From assembly GCF_002723915.1 (NCBI RefSeq), contig NZ_BEWL01000002.1, positions 62,001-126,000 of the forward strand: a stretch of 64,000 nucleotides of DNA. Reading direction: 5' to 3'. The stretch comes from Gluconobacter albidus (lineage in GTDB: Bacteria; Pseudomonadota; Alphaproteobacteria; Acetobacterales; Acetobacteraceae). The notes under the pieces are model-generated. The model ran no database searches. It was not told where the DNA came from and worked only from the letters and a program-made list of their open reading frames with translations. Of this stretch, positions 26,833-36,093 are shown one piece after another. A program made the translations under genes and the position numbers. Position 1 is the first letter of the stretch; each line of letters opens with the position of its first letter.

Positions 26833-28857
26833 ATGGATCGACCCTCCAGAGCGGTGAGCCGCCGTCATCTTCTGGCGACGACGGGCGCGGCCGGTGTGGC
26901 GTTTTCGGCCGGTGCTGGTGCCAGGGCGAAGACCATCTCTGCCGCGTCAGAGACCCCGGCAGACCGGAAGCCGAACATTATCTGGATCGTCTGCCATGAT
27001 ATCCATGCGCCTCTTCTGGGATGTTACGGCAACCCTCTGGCGGTGACGCCGACGATTGACGCGCTGGCCCGCGAGGGAAACCGCTTTGACAGCGTCTATG
27101 CCACCGCCCCGGTCTGCTCTCCGTCGCGTTTCTCGCTGGTCACGGGGCTGTATCCGCAAAGCTGTGGACCGGCGGAAAACATGCGCGCTGTGGCCCGCAT
27201 TGCAGGACAGTTCGAGAGCCTTCCGGAACTGATGCGTGGGGCGGGGTATTACTGCACCAATAACGTCTTTACCGACTACAACTGTGACCTTGATCCTGCG
27301 ATGATCTGGGATGAGTGTTCGGTGATAGCGCACTGGCGGAACCGCCCGGCGGGGAAACCCTTTTTCTCGGTCTACAATTATCTCATCACGCATGAATCCC
27401 ATCTGTTTGAGACGGGCGCGACCGTGACTGATCCTGCGCAGGTCCATATTCCGCCCTATCTGCCGGACACGCCCGATATCAGGGATTCTATTGCGCGCAA
27501 CATCGACATGGTGAACCGGCAGGACAGGGCTGTGGCTCATATTCTGGACGAGCTTGAACAGGACGGTCTGGCTCAGGACACGATCGTCATGTTTTTCGCC
27601 GATCATGGCGGGGTGCAGCCCAGAACGAAGCGCTACTGTTATGAAGGGGGGCTGCACGTGCCTCTGATCGTGCGGTTTCCAAAGAAATTCCAGCATTTTG
27701 CGCAACGTGCGGCCGGGCAGGTCAGTCCGGATCTTGTGAGTCTGGTGGATATGGCGCCGACGACACTGTCGCTGGCAGGGGCAGCAATTCCCCGACATAT
27801 GCAGGGACAGCCGTTTCTGGGGCAGCACGTTCCCCCGCCACGCGAACATGTGTTCAGCGGTCGCAACCGGATGGATGAACGGCTGGATCTGATACGAACG
27901 GTCCGGAGTGGGCGTTACCGCTATATCCGCAACTACATGCCGCATCGCATTTACGGACAGCATAATGCGTATGAGTGGAAAGGTCGCGGTTACCAGTCGT
28001 GGGAAGAGGAGTGGCTGGCGGGGCGCCTTGATCCCGTTCAGGCAGCCTTCTGGCAGGCCAAGCCGGGTGAGGAGCTTTATGATCTTGCGGATGACCCGCA
28101 TCAGATCAGCAACCTGATCGACGATCCGGCGCACCAAGCTGCACTGCAACATCTGCGTGGTGTGCTGGATGCGCAGATGATTGCGATCAACGATAATGCG
28201 TTCCTTGCGGAAGGGCTGCGACATCAGGGGTATCAGGCAAGCCGCGAGCCTGGCGCTTATCCGTTGCCTGCGCTGATGGCGCTGGGGGCGAAGGTGATCC
28301 AGCGTAGCGCGGAACATCTTCCGGCGTTCAGGGCCTCTCTTGGAAATGACAGCGAAGCCGTGCGGTACTGGGCGGCTACGGGTATTCTTGCGGTGCAGAC
28401 GCCGCTGGATGCCCGGACCACTCATGATGTGGCATTGGCATTTGGAAAAGAGCCGTCTGTGGTGATCAGGGCTGTGCTGGGTGAAATTCTGCTGAATGGC
28501 CCCGATGCTGCTCAGGCCATCGACTGGGTTGCGGGAAAGATCGCGCAAACGGGTGATCCGGAGAGGGCCCTGGCTGCGGTTCTGGCCGCGACTTATGGGC
28601 GGAACGTGCGCTCTCCCGCCGTAACGCCGGCTGTTCAGGCGGCCCTGACGACGCGTGTTTCGCCGCCTGATGTGCAGGGTGTTCTGGGGCTTTTCGCGGT
28701 ACGGGCCGCCGCGCGGTATCTCAGCGAAAAACGCGCCGGAACCTATACGCCGCGTCTGAAACAGCCGTCCGATTTTGATGCAGCCTCCATGCAGAGCCCG
28801 GCAGGAAAGAAGCTGGTGGCGGCCATGGGAGGCAGGATCAGCGATCCGCAGATCTAG
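26833..28857 (+). CDS. Tat-exported Cys-type sulfatase with C-terminal helical-repeat domain
   Basis: A 674-residue sulfatase. The ATG at 26833 lies 2 bp after the FGE stop. It has a twin-arginine signal (AVSRRHLLATTGAAG). The active-site motif is CSPSR with Cys95, the residue FGE would convert. Metal ligands appear in IWIVCHDIHAPL and FFADHGG. The sulfatase domain ends near residue 430 and is followed by about 200 residues of helical repeats of HEAT type (AVRYWAATGIL, VVIRAVLGEILLN). That extension occurs in some secreted sulfatases of the S1 family. The substrate is unknown. Coupling with FGE suggests it is activated in the cytoplasm before folded export. Confidence 0.93.
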   Translation: MDRPSRAVSRRHLLATTGAAGVAFSAGAGARAKTISAASETPADRKPNIIWIVCHDIHAPLLGCYGNPLAVTPTIDALAREGNRFDSVYATAPVCSPSRFSLVTGLYPQSCGPAENMRAVARIAGQFESLPELMRGAGYYCTNNVFTDYNCDLDPAMIWDECSVIAHWRNRPAGKPFFSVYNYLITHESHLFETGATVTDPAQVHIPPYLPDTPDIRDSIARNIDMVNRQDRAVAHILDELEQDGLAQDTIVMFFADHGGVQPRTKRYCYEGGLHVPLIVRFPKKFQHFAQRAAGQVSPDLVSLVDMAPTTLSLAGAAIPRHMQGQPFLGQHVPPPREHVFSGRNRMDERLDLIRTVRSGRYRYIRNYMPHRIYGQHNAYEWKGRGYQSWEEEWLAGRLDPVQAAFWQAKPGEELYDLADDPHQISNLIDDPAHQAALQHLRGVLDAQMIAINDNAFLAEGLRHQGYQASREPGAYPLPALMALGAKVIQRSAEHLPAFRASLGNDSEAVRYWAATGILAVQTPLDARTTHDVALAFGKEPSVVIRAVLGEILLNGPDAAQAIDWVAGKIAQTGDPERALAAVLAATYGRNVRSPAVTPAVQAALTTRVSPPDVQGVLGLFAVRAAARYLSEKRAGTYTPRLKQPSDFDAASMQSPAGKKLVAAMGGRISDPQI

Positions 28858-28943
28858 AGGCTGCGGGAAGAAAATCTCAATTCTCTCATGCCTTTCGCAA
28901 AGCTTTTGGCTCTGCGCAGGGCCAGAATATCCGCAGGAATATC

Positions 28944-30341
28944 ATGGTACAGGTCAGACGTCGCACCCTTCTTGCCTCAGGCGGAGGCGCCTTCGTGACA
29001 AAAGGATATGGGCAGTCCCTTCCGAAAGGCAGGTGGACGAATATTCTCTATATTCATTCCCATGACAGCGGGCGGGCGCTCGAGCCCTATGACAGCGCGG
29101 TCTCTACTCCGGAAATAGCCTCTCTGGCGCGTGAGGGCGTGACGTTCCGGCAGGCGTTCAGTGCGGCACCGGTCTGCTCTCCCAGTCGTGCGGCTCTGCT
29201 GACCGGTCAGTCTCCCCATTGTTCCGGAATGATGGGGCTGGCGCATCGGGGTTTCAGGCTGAACGATCCGCGGCAGCTCCTTTTCCGGGACCTGCAAAAA
29301 TTCGGATATCAGGCCGTGTTGACAGGGATGCAGCATGTTGCCGCTGATCCAGACACGCTGGGGTATGACAGGAACCTTGCCTATCGCGACGAGAGCGGGA
29401 AATGGCGTGCGGAAGCTTCTGTGGTGGCACCCATAGCCGAGCGGTTTCTGGACAGCCGGCCCAGACAGCCGTTTTTTCTGGATGTCGGATTTTTCGAGAC
29501 GCATCGGGAGTATCCGGACCCGACACCCGCGGATCTGGAGCGTGTGCGAAGCGTTCCGCGTCCATTACCCGATACGTCGGAAATCCGCCATGATTTCGCG
29601 GCGTTCGGAGCAAGCGCCCGTCAGTTGGATGCGGGTGTGGGGCGGGTTTTGCGGGCTTTGTCCAGAAATGGTTATGACCGCAACACGCTGGTTATTTTCG
29701 TCACGGATCATGGCATCGCTTTTCCGGGCATGAAATGCAACCTGACGGATGACGGGATCGGAACGGCACTGATCATGCGGGGGCCGGGCCTGGCCGTGGG
29801 GCATCAGTCGGACGTGATGATCTCGCAGATTGATGTTTTTCCGACAGTTTATGATTACCTGGGCATCCCGCGTCCTTCCTGGCTTGCGGGGCAGTCTTTC
29901 CTCCCGGTCTTGCAGGGCAGTCAGGTGGAAATCCGGGATGCCGTCTATGCCGAGATGACATATCACGCGTCTTATGAGCCGATGCGGGCCGTCCGGACGC
30001 AGCGATGGAAATATATTCGCAGATTTGGAAGTCGCAGGCAGCCCGTACTGCCGAACTGCGATGACAGTCCCAGCAAGTCCGTCTGGGTCGAGGCAGGATG
30101 GCCGGATCATCGTCTGCCTGAAGAGGCTCTTTATGATCTGACGTTCGATCCTGTGGAAACCGGTAACCTGTGTCACGATCCGCAGTACGGAGACGTTCTG
30201 CGGGAGATGCGAAAACGCCTGAGGCGCTGGATGCAGGAGACGCAGGACCCGCTTCTCAAAGGGCCTGTGGCGGCTCCGGTGGGGGCGGTTGTCAATCCGC
30301 CCGATGGTCAGTCCCCTTCGGAACCGACGGTGCCTGCCTGA
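28944..30341 (+). CDS. Cys-type sulfatase (S1 family)
   Basis: A 465-residue sulfatase with Cys78 in APVCSPSRAALLTG. The N-terminus (MVQVRRRTLLASGGGAF) has a twin-arginine followed by a short hydrophobic stretch, a probable Tat signal. Further marks: ILYIHSHDSGRA at the start of the fold, where the first metal-binding Asp pair is altered to HDS, and VTDHGIAFPGMKCNLTDDG for the second metal and sulfate site. The C-terminal substrate-positioning part includes WKYIRRFG and ALYDLTFDP. The substrate class cannot be read from the sequence. It follows the first sulfatase by 86 bp and ends at a strong terminator. Confidence 0.9.
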   Translation: MVQVRRRTLLASGGGAFVTKGYGQSLPKGRWTNILYIHSHDSGRALEPYDSAVSTPEIASLAREGVTFRQAFSAAPVCSPSRAALLTGQSPHCSGMMGLAHRGFRLNDPRQLLFRDLQKFGYQAVLTGMQHVAADPDTLGYDRNLAYRDESGKWRAEASVVAPIAERFLDSRPRQPFFLDVGFFETHREYPDPTPADLERVRSVPRPLPDTSEIRHDFAAFGASARQLDAGVGRVLRALSRNGYDRNTLVIFVTDHGIAFPGMKCNLTDDGIGTALIMRGPGLAVGHQSDVMISQIDVFPTVYDYLGIPRPSWLAGQSFLPVLQGSQVEIRDAVYAEMTYHASYEPMRAVRTQRWKYIRRFGSRRQPVLPNCDDSPSKSVWVEAGWPDHRLPEEALYDLTFDPVETGNLCHDPQYGDVLREMRKRLRRWMQETQDPLLKGPVAAPVGAVVNPPDGQSPSEPTVPA

Positions 30342-30347
30342 GAAGGA

Positions 30348-30380
30348 AGGGCTGGCGTCATGACTTTGGCTGCCAGCCCT
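30348..30380. terminator. Bidirectional rho-independent terminator
   Basis: AGGGCTGGC (30348-30356) and GCCAGCCCT (30372-30380) form a perfect 9-bp GC-rich stem with a 15-nt loop. A T-rich tract (TTATATTATTTTT) follows on the plus strand. It lies between the convergent stops of a sulfatase (30341) and the sulfotransferase-like gene (30390). Confidence 0.8.
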
Positions 30381-30389
30381 GCGGTTATA

Positions 30390-31781
30390 TTATTTTTCCG
30401 GATCTGAAGCCGGAACCACGACTGTTTCGGTATGGGAGACGGTTGAGGGCACCCATCCATATGGCACGGGCTGGATACGATAGACCCAGTTGGAGCGCGT
30501 TGTTTTTCCTGGAGAGCTGCCGGGCGTTTCACCTGAATAGGGCGACACATATTCCCACACGATTTCACCCGTGGGCGTGACCTGGAAGAAGCGTCCGTTC
30601 ATGCCTTCGTCAATCAGGGTATTGCCATTGGGCAGCCGGTCCACGGAGCTGATGAAGCTGCTGTAGAAGGACCATGGCGGGCCGCCCGAATTCTCGCCCG
30701 TGTACTGCCAGACGACCTGTGCCGTTACGGGATTGATTTCCAGAATTCGCGAACCGTTGGCGACCTGTAACGGACGGGCGGGATAGCCTGCTTCGCCCTG
30801 ATTGTCGAAAACGATCAGGTTGCCTGCACCCGGTAGGCCTTCGGGAACAAGATGCGCGTCATGCTGTCCGACGAACTGGTCGACGGCGAAAGGAACAGCC
30901 GGTTCGCTGCGGCGCCGCTGCGGGAGGTTGGGGCCCAGACGCCATACGACCTTGCCGGAATGGCGGTCTAGGATCGCGATGAAGTTGGCCTCCCGTGAGT
31001 CGATCAGGATGTTGTCTGGCGCGAAACGCTTGTCTCCTGCACGGTACCAGTGGTTATCGCCTACAAGCTGCATGTTGTTGATATGAAGGTAATCCGGATT
31101 TTCAGCATGCGTTACCAGTTGAAGCTGGCTGTCGGTAAAGCCGAATTCCTGAAGATGGTCTCCGGCCTTCCAGGTCCAGCGGATTTTGCCGTCCGGGGCG
31201 ATCTCATAAATCACGTCATCAAGTACCGGCTTGGCTCCGCCGGGGATGGAGCGGTTCTGGTTGGCCAGAAGAAGCGTGCCGCCATCGGGCAGGCGCGCCC
31301 AGTCATGATGCTGACGGGCATTGCTTTCGGGCGACTGAAGCCCCCATTCCCAGAGCGTTTTGTCGGACCAGTCCACATAGCCGAAAGTCCGGTTACGGAA
31401 ACCGGCTGTGGCTCCGGGGATCTTGTGGGTGCCGTCCCCGCGGATTTCCGAAAGCTGAAGCCCGATAATGCCTTTCTGCCCCTGGACCAGAGCGGGATCA
31501 ATGTATTTGGCGGGGAAACCGGCCTGTGCCCATTGCCGGACCTCGTGACCGTTCATGTCGATGAGATGGGTATGATTGTCGCTTCCGGAAAACAGGAGGA
31601 AGCTGTTGTAAGCCTTTTCGGGGCTGTAACGGGTGACGCCGGTCGGCACTACGCTGGGGACGGCTTTTGCCACGTCCGGGAAGGTCATGAGGGCAGTGCA
31701 CAAGGCCATCGTACCCGTAGCGACGGTGGAAAGCCTGAGTCGGAACGAAGCCATATCACTTACCCTGTCATCTGGAATCAT
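30390..31781 (-). CDS. Arylsulfotransferase (ASST) family protein, exported
   Basis: A 463-residue protein with a Sec-type signal (FRLRLSTVATGTMALCTALM, cleavage after AKA near residue 40). The rest is a beta-propeller of the ASST family, with repeating W-rich blades (IRWTWKAGDH, VVWRLGPNLP, VVWQYTGENS, IVWEYVSPYS). Histidines in SDNHTHLID, RQHHDWARLPDGG and GQHDAHLVPEG are candidates for the sulfohistidine and substrate contacts. ASST enzymes move sulfate from one phenolic ester to another phenol without PAPS. An ATG at 31754 is an alternative start; GGGAG precedes the one chosen. It stands alone on the minus strand inside the sulfatase island. The catalytic assignment is by family only, since this branch also includes uncharacterised propellers. 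Confidence 0.82.
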   Translation of the reverse strand: MIPDDRVSDMASFRLRLSTVATGTMALCTALMTFPDVAKAVPSVVPTGVTRYSPEKAYNSFLLFSGSDNHTHLIDMNGHEVRQWAQAGFPAKYIDPALVQGQKGIIGLQLSEIRGDGTHKIPGATAGFRNRTFGYVDWSDKTLWEWGLQSPESNARQHHDWARLPDGGTLLLANQNRSIPGGAKPVLDDVIYEIAPDGKIRWTWKAGDHLQEFGFTDSQLQLVTHAENPDYLHINNMQLVGDNHWYRAGDKRFAPDNILIDSREANFIAILDRHSGKVVWRLGPNLPQRRRSEPAVPFAVDQFVGQHDAHLVPEGLPGAGNLIVFDNQGEAGYPARPLQVANGSRILEINPVTAQVVWQYTGENSGGPPWSFYSSFISSVDRLPNGNTLIDEGMNGRFFQVTPTGEIVWEYVSPYSGETPGSSPGKTTRSNWVYRIQPVPYGWVPSTVSHTETVVVPASDPEK

Positions 31782-31831
31782 GGTCTCCCGGGGGGAGCTT
31801 CCGAACTGAAACCGCTTTTCGGGGTTCTTTC

Positions 31832-31894
31832 AACCATCAATATTGGTTTTTATGAATTTACATCCTATTTTTTGGTTGTTAATATTTTTAACCA
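31832..31894. promoter_or_regulatory. Two inverted repeats in divergent promoter region
   Basis: AACCA-N7-TGGTT (31832-31848) and TGGTT-N12-AACCA (31873-31894) are two dyads built from the same half-site in opposite order, 24 bp apart, in an AT-rich stretch between the divergent sulfotransferase-like gene and a sulfatase gene. They are candidate operators for one regulator acting on both. Confidence 0.45.
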
Positions 31895-31932
31895 TAATTG
31901 ATAGTTTAATAATCCAGACTGAAAGCCCGCAG

Positions 31933-33375
31933 ATGACCCGATTTGTCCAGAGGCGTCGCGCCTTCCTTTCCACAGTTGCAGGGATCGGCCTTGGCGGAAT
32001 TACGGGTCTGGGAGCGCGGGCGATCGCCCAGCCCCGGATTTCGGGCCGTTTCGGCGAAGGGACAAAGGCGCCGAACATCATTTTCATTCTCGCGGATGAC
32101 CTTGGATACGCGGATGTGAGCTGCTTCGGCACGCCGGGTTTTACGACGCCTTCCATCGACCGTATCGCGCATGAAGGCATCAAGCTGACGCGTGCCTATG
32201 CGAACTCCGCCGTCTGTTCCGCGACGCGGACGGCCCTGATTACCGGGCGTTATCAGGACCGGATTGCCTGTGGTCTGGAAGAACCGATTGCCTCATCCAG
32301 CGGGAAAATCGGGCTTCCACCGGGATTGCCGACCCTGCCGGAGCAGCTTCACAGGGCTGGATACAGGACAGCTCTGGTGGGGAAGTGGCACCTTGGGAGC
32401 CCTCCGGAGTTCGGGCCGCTCAAGAGCGGCTATGACCATTTTTACGGTATTTCCGGTGGCGCTGCCGACTATTTCACCCATCAGGGAAAACCCGGCGAGG
32501 ACCAGTTTTATCGGGACGACCATCTGATCCACGATCATGGTTATCTGACGGGGCTTCTGGGGGACGAAGCTGTTCGGCTGGTCGACACTTTCGCACAGGA
32601 CACGTCGCCATTTTTCCTCAGTCTGCATTTCAATGCGCCGCACTGGCCCTGGGAAGGGCCGGAGGACGAGGCCGAATCAAAGCGCCTGAAAGGCAGGATC
32701 TTCGACTATGATGGCGGAACGCAGAAGACCTATGGCCGGATGGTCAGAGCTATGGATGACCAGATCGGCCGGGTTCTTGCGACACTTGACCGCCATCAAC
32801 TGACGGAAAATACGATCGTCGTGTTTACCAGCGACAACGGCGGCGAGCGTTTCTCCGAGATCTGGCCTTTTACGGGCATGAAGGGGGAGCTTCTGGAGGG
32901 TGGGCTCAGGGTACCGGCGGTTCTGAGGTGGCCCGCACGGGTGAGGGCAGGGTCCGAGAGCGACCAGACCCTCATCACGATGGACTGGCTTCCCAGTTTC
33001 CTGGCTGCTGCGGGCGTGACGCCGGACGCAACTTTCCCGTCCGACGGCACAAATCTTCTGCCGTTCCTGAGTGATCCGGAGAAACGCCAGTCGCGCTCAC
33101 TGTTCTGGCGTTACAAGATCCATGACCAGCACGCTCATCTCGATGGCGATTACAAATATCTGAAAATCGGGGAGAACGAATTTCTCTTCGACGTTGTCAG
33201 CGATCCGCGCGAGAGAGCCAATCTGAAAGATCGCAAACCGGAGCTTTTTGCCCGTCTGAAAAAGGAATGGGCAGTCTGGAATGCAACGATGCTGCCTTTT
33301 CCGCAGGGCAGTTACAGTTGGGGAGCGGATGCCCAGGATTTTGCGGATCATTATGATGCGTCCCAGTCAGATTGA
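31933..33375 (+). CDS. Tat-exported Cys-type arylsulfatase with CSATR motif
   Basis: A 480-residue sulfatase. The start at 31933 gives a clear Tat signal (RFVQRRRAFLSTVAGIGLGG). The fold begins NIIFILADDLGYADVSCFG with both metal aspartates. The active-site motif is CSATR (Cys95), the C-x-A-x-R variant that FGE still accepts. WHLGSPPEFGP and FTSDNGGERFSE complete the site. It resembles typical arylsulfatase A/AtsA proteins in size. It is divergent from the sulfotransferase-like gene and 181 bp upstream of the TonB-dependent receptor. Confidence 0.93.
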   Translation: MTRFVQRRRAFLSTVAGIGLGGITGLGARAIAQPRISGRFGEGTKAPNIIFILADDLGYADVSCFGTPGFTTPSIDRIAHEGIKLTRAYANSAVCSATRTALITGRYQDRIACGLEEPIASSSGKIGLPPGLPTLPEQLHRAGYRTALVGKWHLGSPPEFGPLKSGYDHFYGISGGAADYFTHQGKPGEDQFYRDDHLIHDHGYLTGLLGDEAVRLVDTFAQDTSPFFLSLHFNAPHWPWEGPEDEAESKRLKGRIFDYDGGTQKTYGRMVRAMDDQIGRVLATLDRHQLTENTIVVFTSDNGGERFSEIWPFTGMKGELLEGGLRVPAVLRWPARVRAGSESDQTLITMDWLPSFLAAAGVTPDATFPSDGTNLLPFLSDPEKRQSRSLFWRYKIHDQHAHLDGDYKYLKIGENEFLFDVVSDPRERANLKDRKPELFARLKKEWAVWNATMLPFPQGSYSWGADAQDFADHYDASQSD

Positions 33376-33483
33376 CGTGGGCTTCACCGCAGCTGATCAC
33401 AACAGGCGACGGAATATATAACTCAAATAAATAGTACTAATAAATACATCCCGAATCCGTTACGTGCGTATGGACCGAATCAA

Positions 33484-33526
33484 AACGACGATATATCGTT
33501 CTTATGTAAAAACAACGATATATAAA
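33484..33526 (+). promoter_or_regulatory. Repeated ACGATATAT elements upstream of the TonB-dependent receptor
   Basis: ACGATATAT occurs at 33488-33496, inside the perfect palindrome ACGATATATCGT (33488-33499), and again at 33515-33523, as direct repeats 27 bp apart. The second copy runs into TATAAA (33521-33526), a possible -10 box, which leaves a leader of about 25 nt before the receptor ATG. No good -35 is seen, consistent with an activator-dependent promoter. Confidence 0.5.
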
Positions 33527-33556
33527 TGTTAATGCGGTTTCGGGAATATTCTGGTC

Positions 33557-36076
33557 ATGAAGAAAAAATACGTCCTGCTTACCGCCATCGCGGCCGTGGT
33601 TGATGTGACGGGGTGGGACAGTGCGCAGGCACAGAACACTGCCCACACGGAAGGACCCGCGGCCACGCATGCCGCGCACAGGCATCAGACGGCAAAATCG
33701 GTTCCGGCAGCCCGGCCCACTCTCAAAGCAGTCAAGGCGCCGGTCTCCGATCCGGAACTGATCCACGTGGTCGCATCTCCAGTGCAGGCAGCAGCGCACA
33801 CGATTGACCAGGAAACGCATGCGCTTCAGAACGTTCCGCAGGCTGCGACACGGATCGGTGCACAGGAACTGAAGGCCGAACATATCACGGCCCTGCCCCA
33901 GGCCGCGCGCCTTCTGCCTACCGTTCAGCTCAATATTTCCAATCCGCGCAACACCACAATCAATATCCGTGGCCTCGGAGCCGCCGGGACGGCAGCGACC
34001 GATGGGATCGAAGGGGGCGTGGCGGTGTATGTCGATGGTGTTTATCGTTCACGCCCTGCGACAGCGCTGAGCGATCTGGTCGATCTGAACGGGATCACTG
34101 TCCTGCGTGGTCCGGCCGGAACGGAAGGCGGCATGACGGCCACGGCAGGCGCCATCGAACTCACCACGGCAGCGCCGGATCTGCATACCCGACATGTTTA
34201 TGGTGAGGCGGGGGTTGGAAATTATGATTATAACCGCTGGAGCCTTGGCGTTACGACGCCGCTGATCAAGGACAAGCTTGCGGTCCGGCTAAGTGCTTTG
34301 GGATATGGCAACAGCGGCTGGGTCAAAAACCTTGCGGGTGGTGGCGATATTAACGGCCAGACCAGCCGCTCTTTCCGCGCTCAGGTTCTGTATCACCCCA
34401 CGGATGAGCTGAGTGTCCGGCTGACGGGAGATTATGCCCATCTGCGTGAGAACTGCTGCTCTGGGGGGCTCTACAAGATCGTTGCAACCAAGACGGATGG
34501 CAGCGCCGTAGCGGGAACGCTGCCGCAGCGTCTGGGCTGGGCCGGATATGGCGCGACGGCTCCGTCCAATGCGCCCTATACCATCAACCGAAGCTCTCTT
34601 TCTGACGCAGAGCAGGAAGACATGGGGCTTTCGGGCCATGTGGACTGGCACCATGCCAATTTCACGCTGTCCTCCATCACGGCTTTCCGGTGGTGGGACT
34701 GGGCACCGCATAATGACGGTGATCTGGGGCCGGCCAATGCCATTCTCAACAGCAATGCCAAGGTCGATCAAAGGCAGTTCACGCAGGAACTCCGTTTTTC
34801 CAGTTCTCTGGGGCGTCTGCTCGATTATCGGGTTGGAGCGTTTTACATGTGGCAGGAAAACCGCGTTTACGGTGACACCCGCTACGGACCGGATGCCGGG
34901 GCGTGGTATGGATATGGAACCGGAAGCTCACCCGTTAGCGGTATCTCTGCCGAACAGGCCTCGAATGTCCTGAACAATTATGACGTGCGCAGCTATGGAC
35001 AGCCCACCACCAATTATTACGGGCTTTATGCGAACGGGACCTGGCACATCACCCGCAAACTGGATTTCGTGACGGGTGTACGATATAATTACAGCACCAA
35101 AACGGGAAGTTTTTCCCAGTGGCAGGTCACACCCGAAAGCTATAATTCAGCCGTTACATCAGTGGCTACGGCACAGAAAATCTGGGGCCTGTATGGTAGC
35201 AATACGGGATATGGCGCGCATGTCGATAATGGTTTCGTAACCGGACAATTCGTTGCGAAATACCATGTGGCGGATAATGCCATTGTTTATGGCCGCTATG
35301 GCCGTGGCGGAAAATCCGGTGGCCTCAATCTGGTCTCTTTTTCTGCGAGCCAGCTTTCTCAGGGCGCAGTTTCGCCGAATGTCGGAAAGGAGACGGATGA
35401 CTCCTTTGAGGTTGGGGCGAAGGCGCAGTTTCTTCAGAACCGTCTTCTGGTCAGTGGGGCGCTGTATCAGACGAACGACCACAACTATCAGGTCACGGCA
35501 GTTCATGAATATCAGGGCGCGCTGGTTTCCTATCTGAGCAGTGCTCCAAAAGTGCGGGTCCGTGGTGCGGAGATGGACATTCATTACAGCCCGCTTGCCA
35601 ATCTCGTAACGTCTCTGTCTGCGTCTTATAATGACGCCCAGTTCCTCCAGTATTCCACAAGTGCGCCGCCGGAACTGGCATGGAAAGGCGCTTACAGTCT
35701 CGCCCATACGCAGATTCCGTTCGTGCCGAGATGGGCGCTGTCGGCTGCGGTGCAGTATTCGCACGGGATCGGAAAGGTTTTTTCCCGCCCTCTCGATGCC
35801 TATGCAGGTGGGAGCTACAATTACAATACCCGTATGAACACCTCCAGCAACAACTCCGTTTATGGCTGGGTGCCGGCCTATGGCACGCTGAACCTGAATT
35901 TCGGGTTTCGCGACCATCAGGGGCGCTGGGAGCTTGCGGGTTTTATCAATAATGCAACGGACGAGCGGCGTGTGTCGCAGATTTCCCAAGGAAGCGCCGC
36001 TTCGGGGAATGGCAGCTGGTACGCCTATGTCACGCAGCCCCGCAATTTCGGCTTTATTGCCCGCGTGAATTACTGA
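33557..36076 (+). CDS. TonB-dependent outer membrane receptor
   Basis: An 839-residue receptor. It has a signal peptide (MKKKYVLLTAIAAVV, cleavage after AQA near residue 25) and a low-complexity His/Ala-rich linker. The plug domain lies at about residues 85-200 (NVPQAATRIGAQELK, TTINIRGLGA, VYVDGVYRSRP, ITVLRGPAGTEGG). A 22-stranded barrel ends PRNFGFIARVNY with the aromatic C-terminal residue. The plug is of the short FecA-like type without an N-terminal signalling domain. Its position between sulfatase genes suggests uptake of a sulfated organic compound rather than iron, and this is inferred from context only. It lies 17 bp upstream of the next sulfatase, same strand. Confidence 0.9.
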   Translation: MKKKYVLLTAIAAVVDVTGWDSAQAQNTAHTEGPAATHAAHRHQTAKSVPAARPTLKAVKAPVSDPELIHVVASPVQAAAHTIDQETHALQNVPQAATRIGAQELKAEHITALPQAARLLPTVQLNISNPRNTTINIRGLGAAGTAATDGIEGGVAVYVDGVYRSRPATALSDLVDLNGITVLRGPAGTEGGMTATAGAIELTTAAPDLHTRHVYGEAGVGNYDYNRWSLGVTTPLIKDKLAVRLSALGYGNSGWVKNLAGGGDINGQTSRSFRAQVLYHPTDELSVRLTGDYAHLRENCCSGGLYKIVATKTDGSAVAGTLPQRLGWAGYGATAPSNAPYTINRSSLSDAEQEDMGLSGHVDWHHANFTLSSITAFRWWDWAPHNDGDLGPANAILNSNAKVDQRQFTQELRFSSSLGRLLDYRVGAFYMWQENRVYGDTRYGPDAGAWYGYGTGSSPVSGISAEQASNVLNNYDVRSYGQPTTNYYGLYANGTWHITRKLDFVTGVRYNYSTKTGSFSQWQVTPESYNSAVTSVATAQKIWGLYGSNTGYGAHVDNGFVTGQFVAKYHVADNAIVYGRYGRGGKSGGLNLVSFSASQLSQGAVSPNVGKETDDSFEVGAKAQFLQNRLLVSGALYQTNDHNYQVTAVHEYQGALVSYLSSAPKVRVRGAEMDIHYSPLANLVTSLSASYNDAQFLQYSTSAPPELAWKGAYSLAHTQIPFVPRWALSAAVQYSHGIGKVFSRPLDAYAGGSYNYNTRMNTSSNNSVYGWVPAYGTLNLNFGFRDHQGRWELAGFINNATDERRVSQISQGSAASGNGSWYAYVTQPRNFGFIARVNY

Positions 36077-36093
36077 ACCGGCGAGGAATGGTC

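Noticed and set aside
26947-28548. 533-residue minus-strand frame over the first sulfatase
   Set aside because: Mirror frame of a sulfatase gene with intact motifs; no start signal and no recognisable domain.
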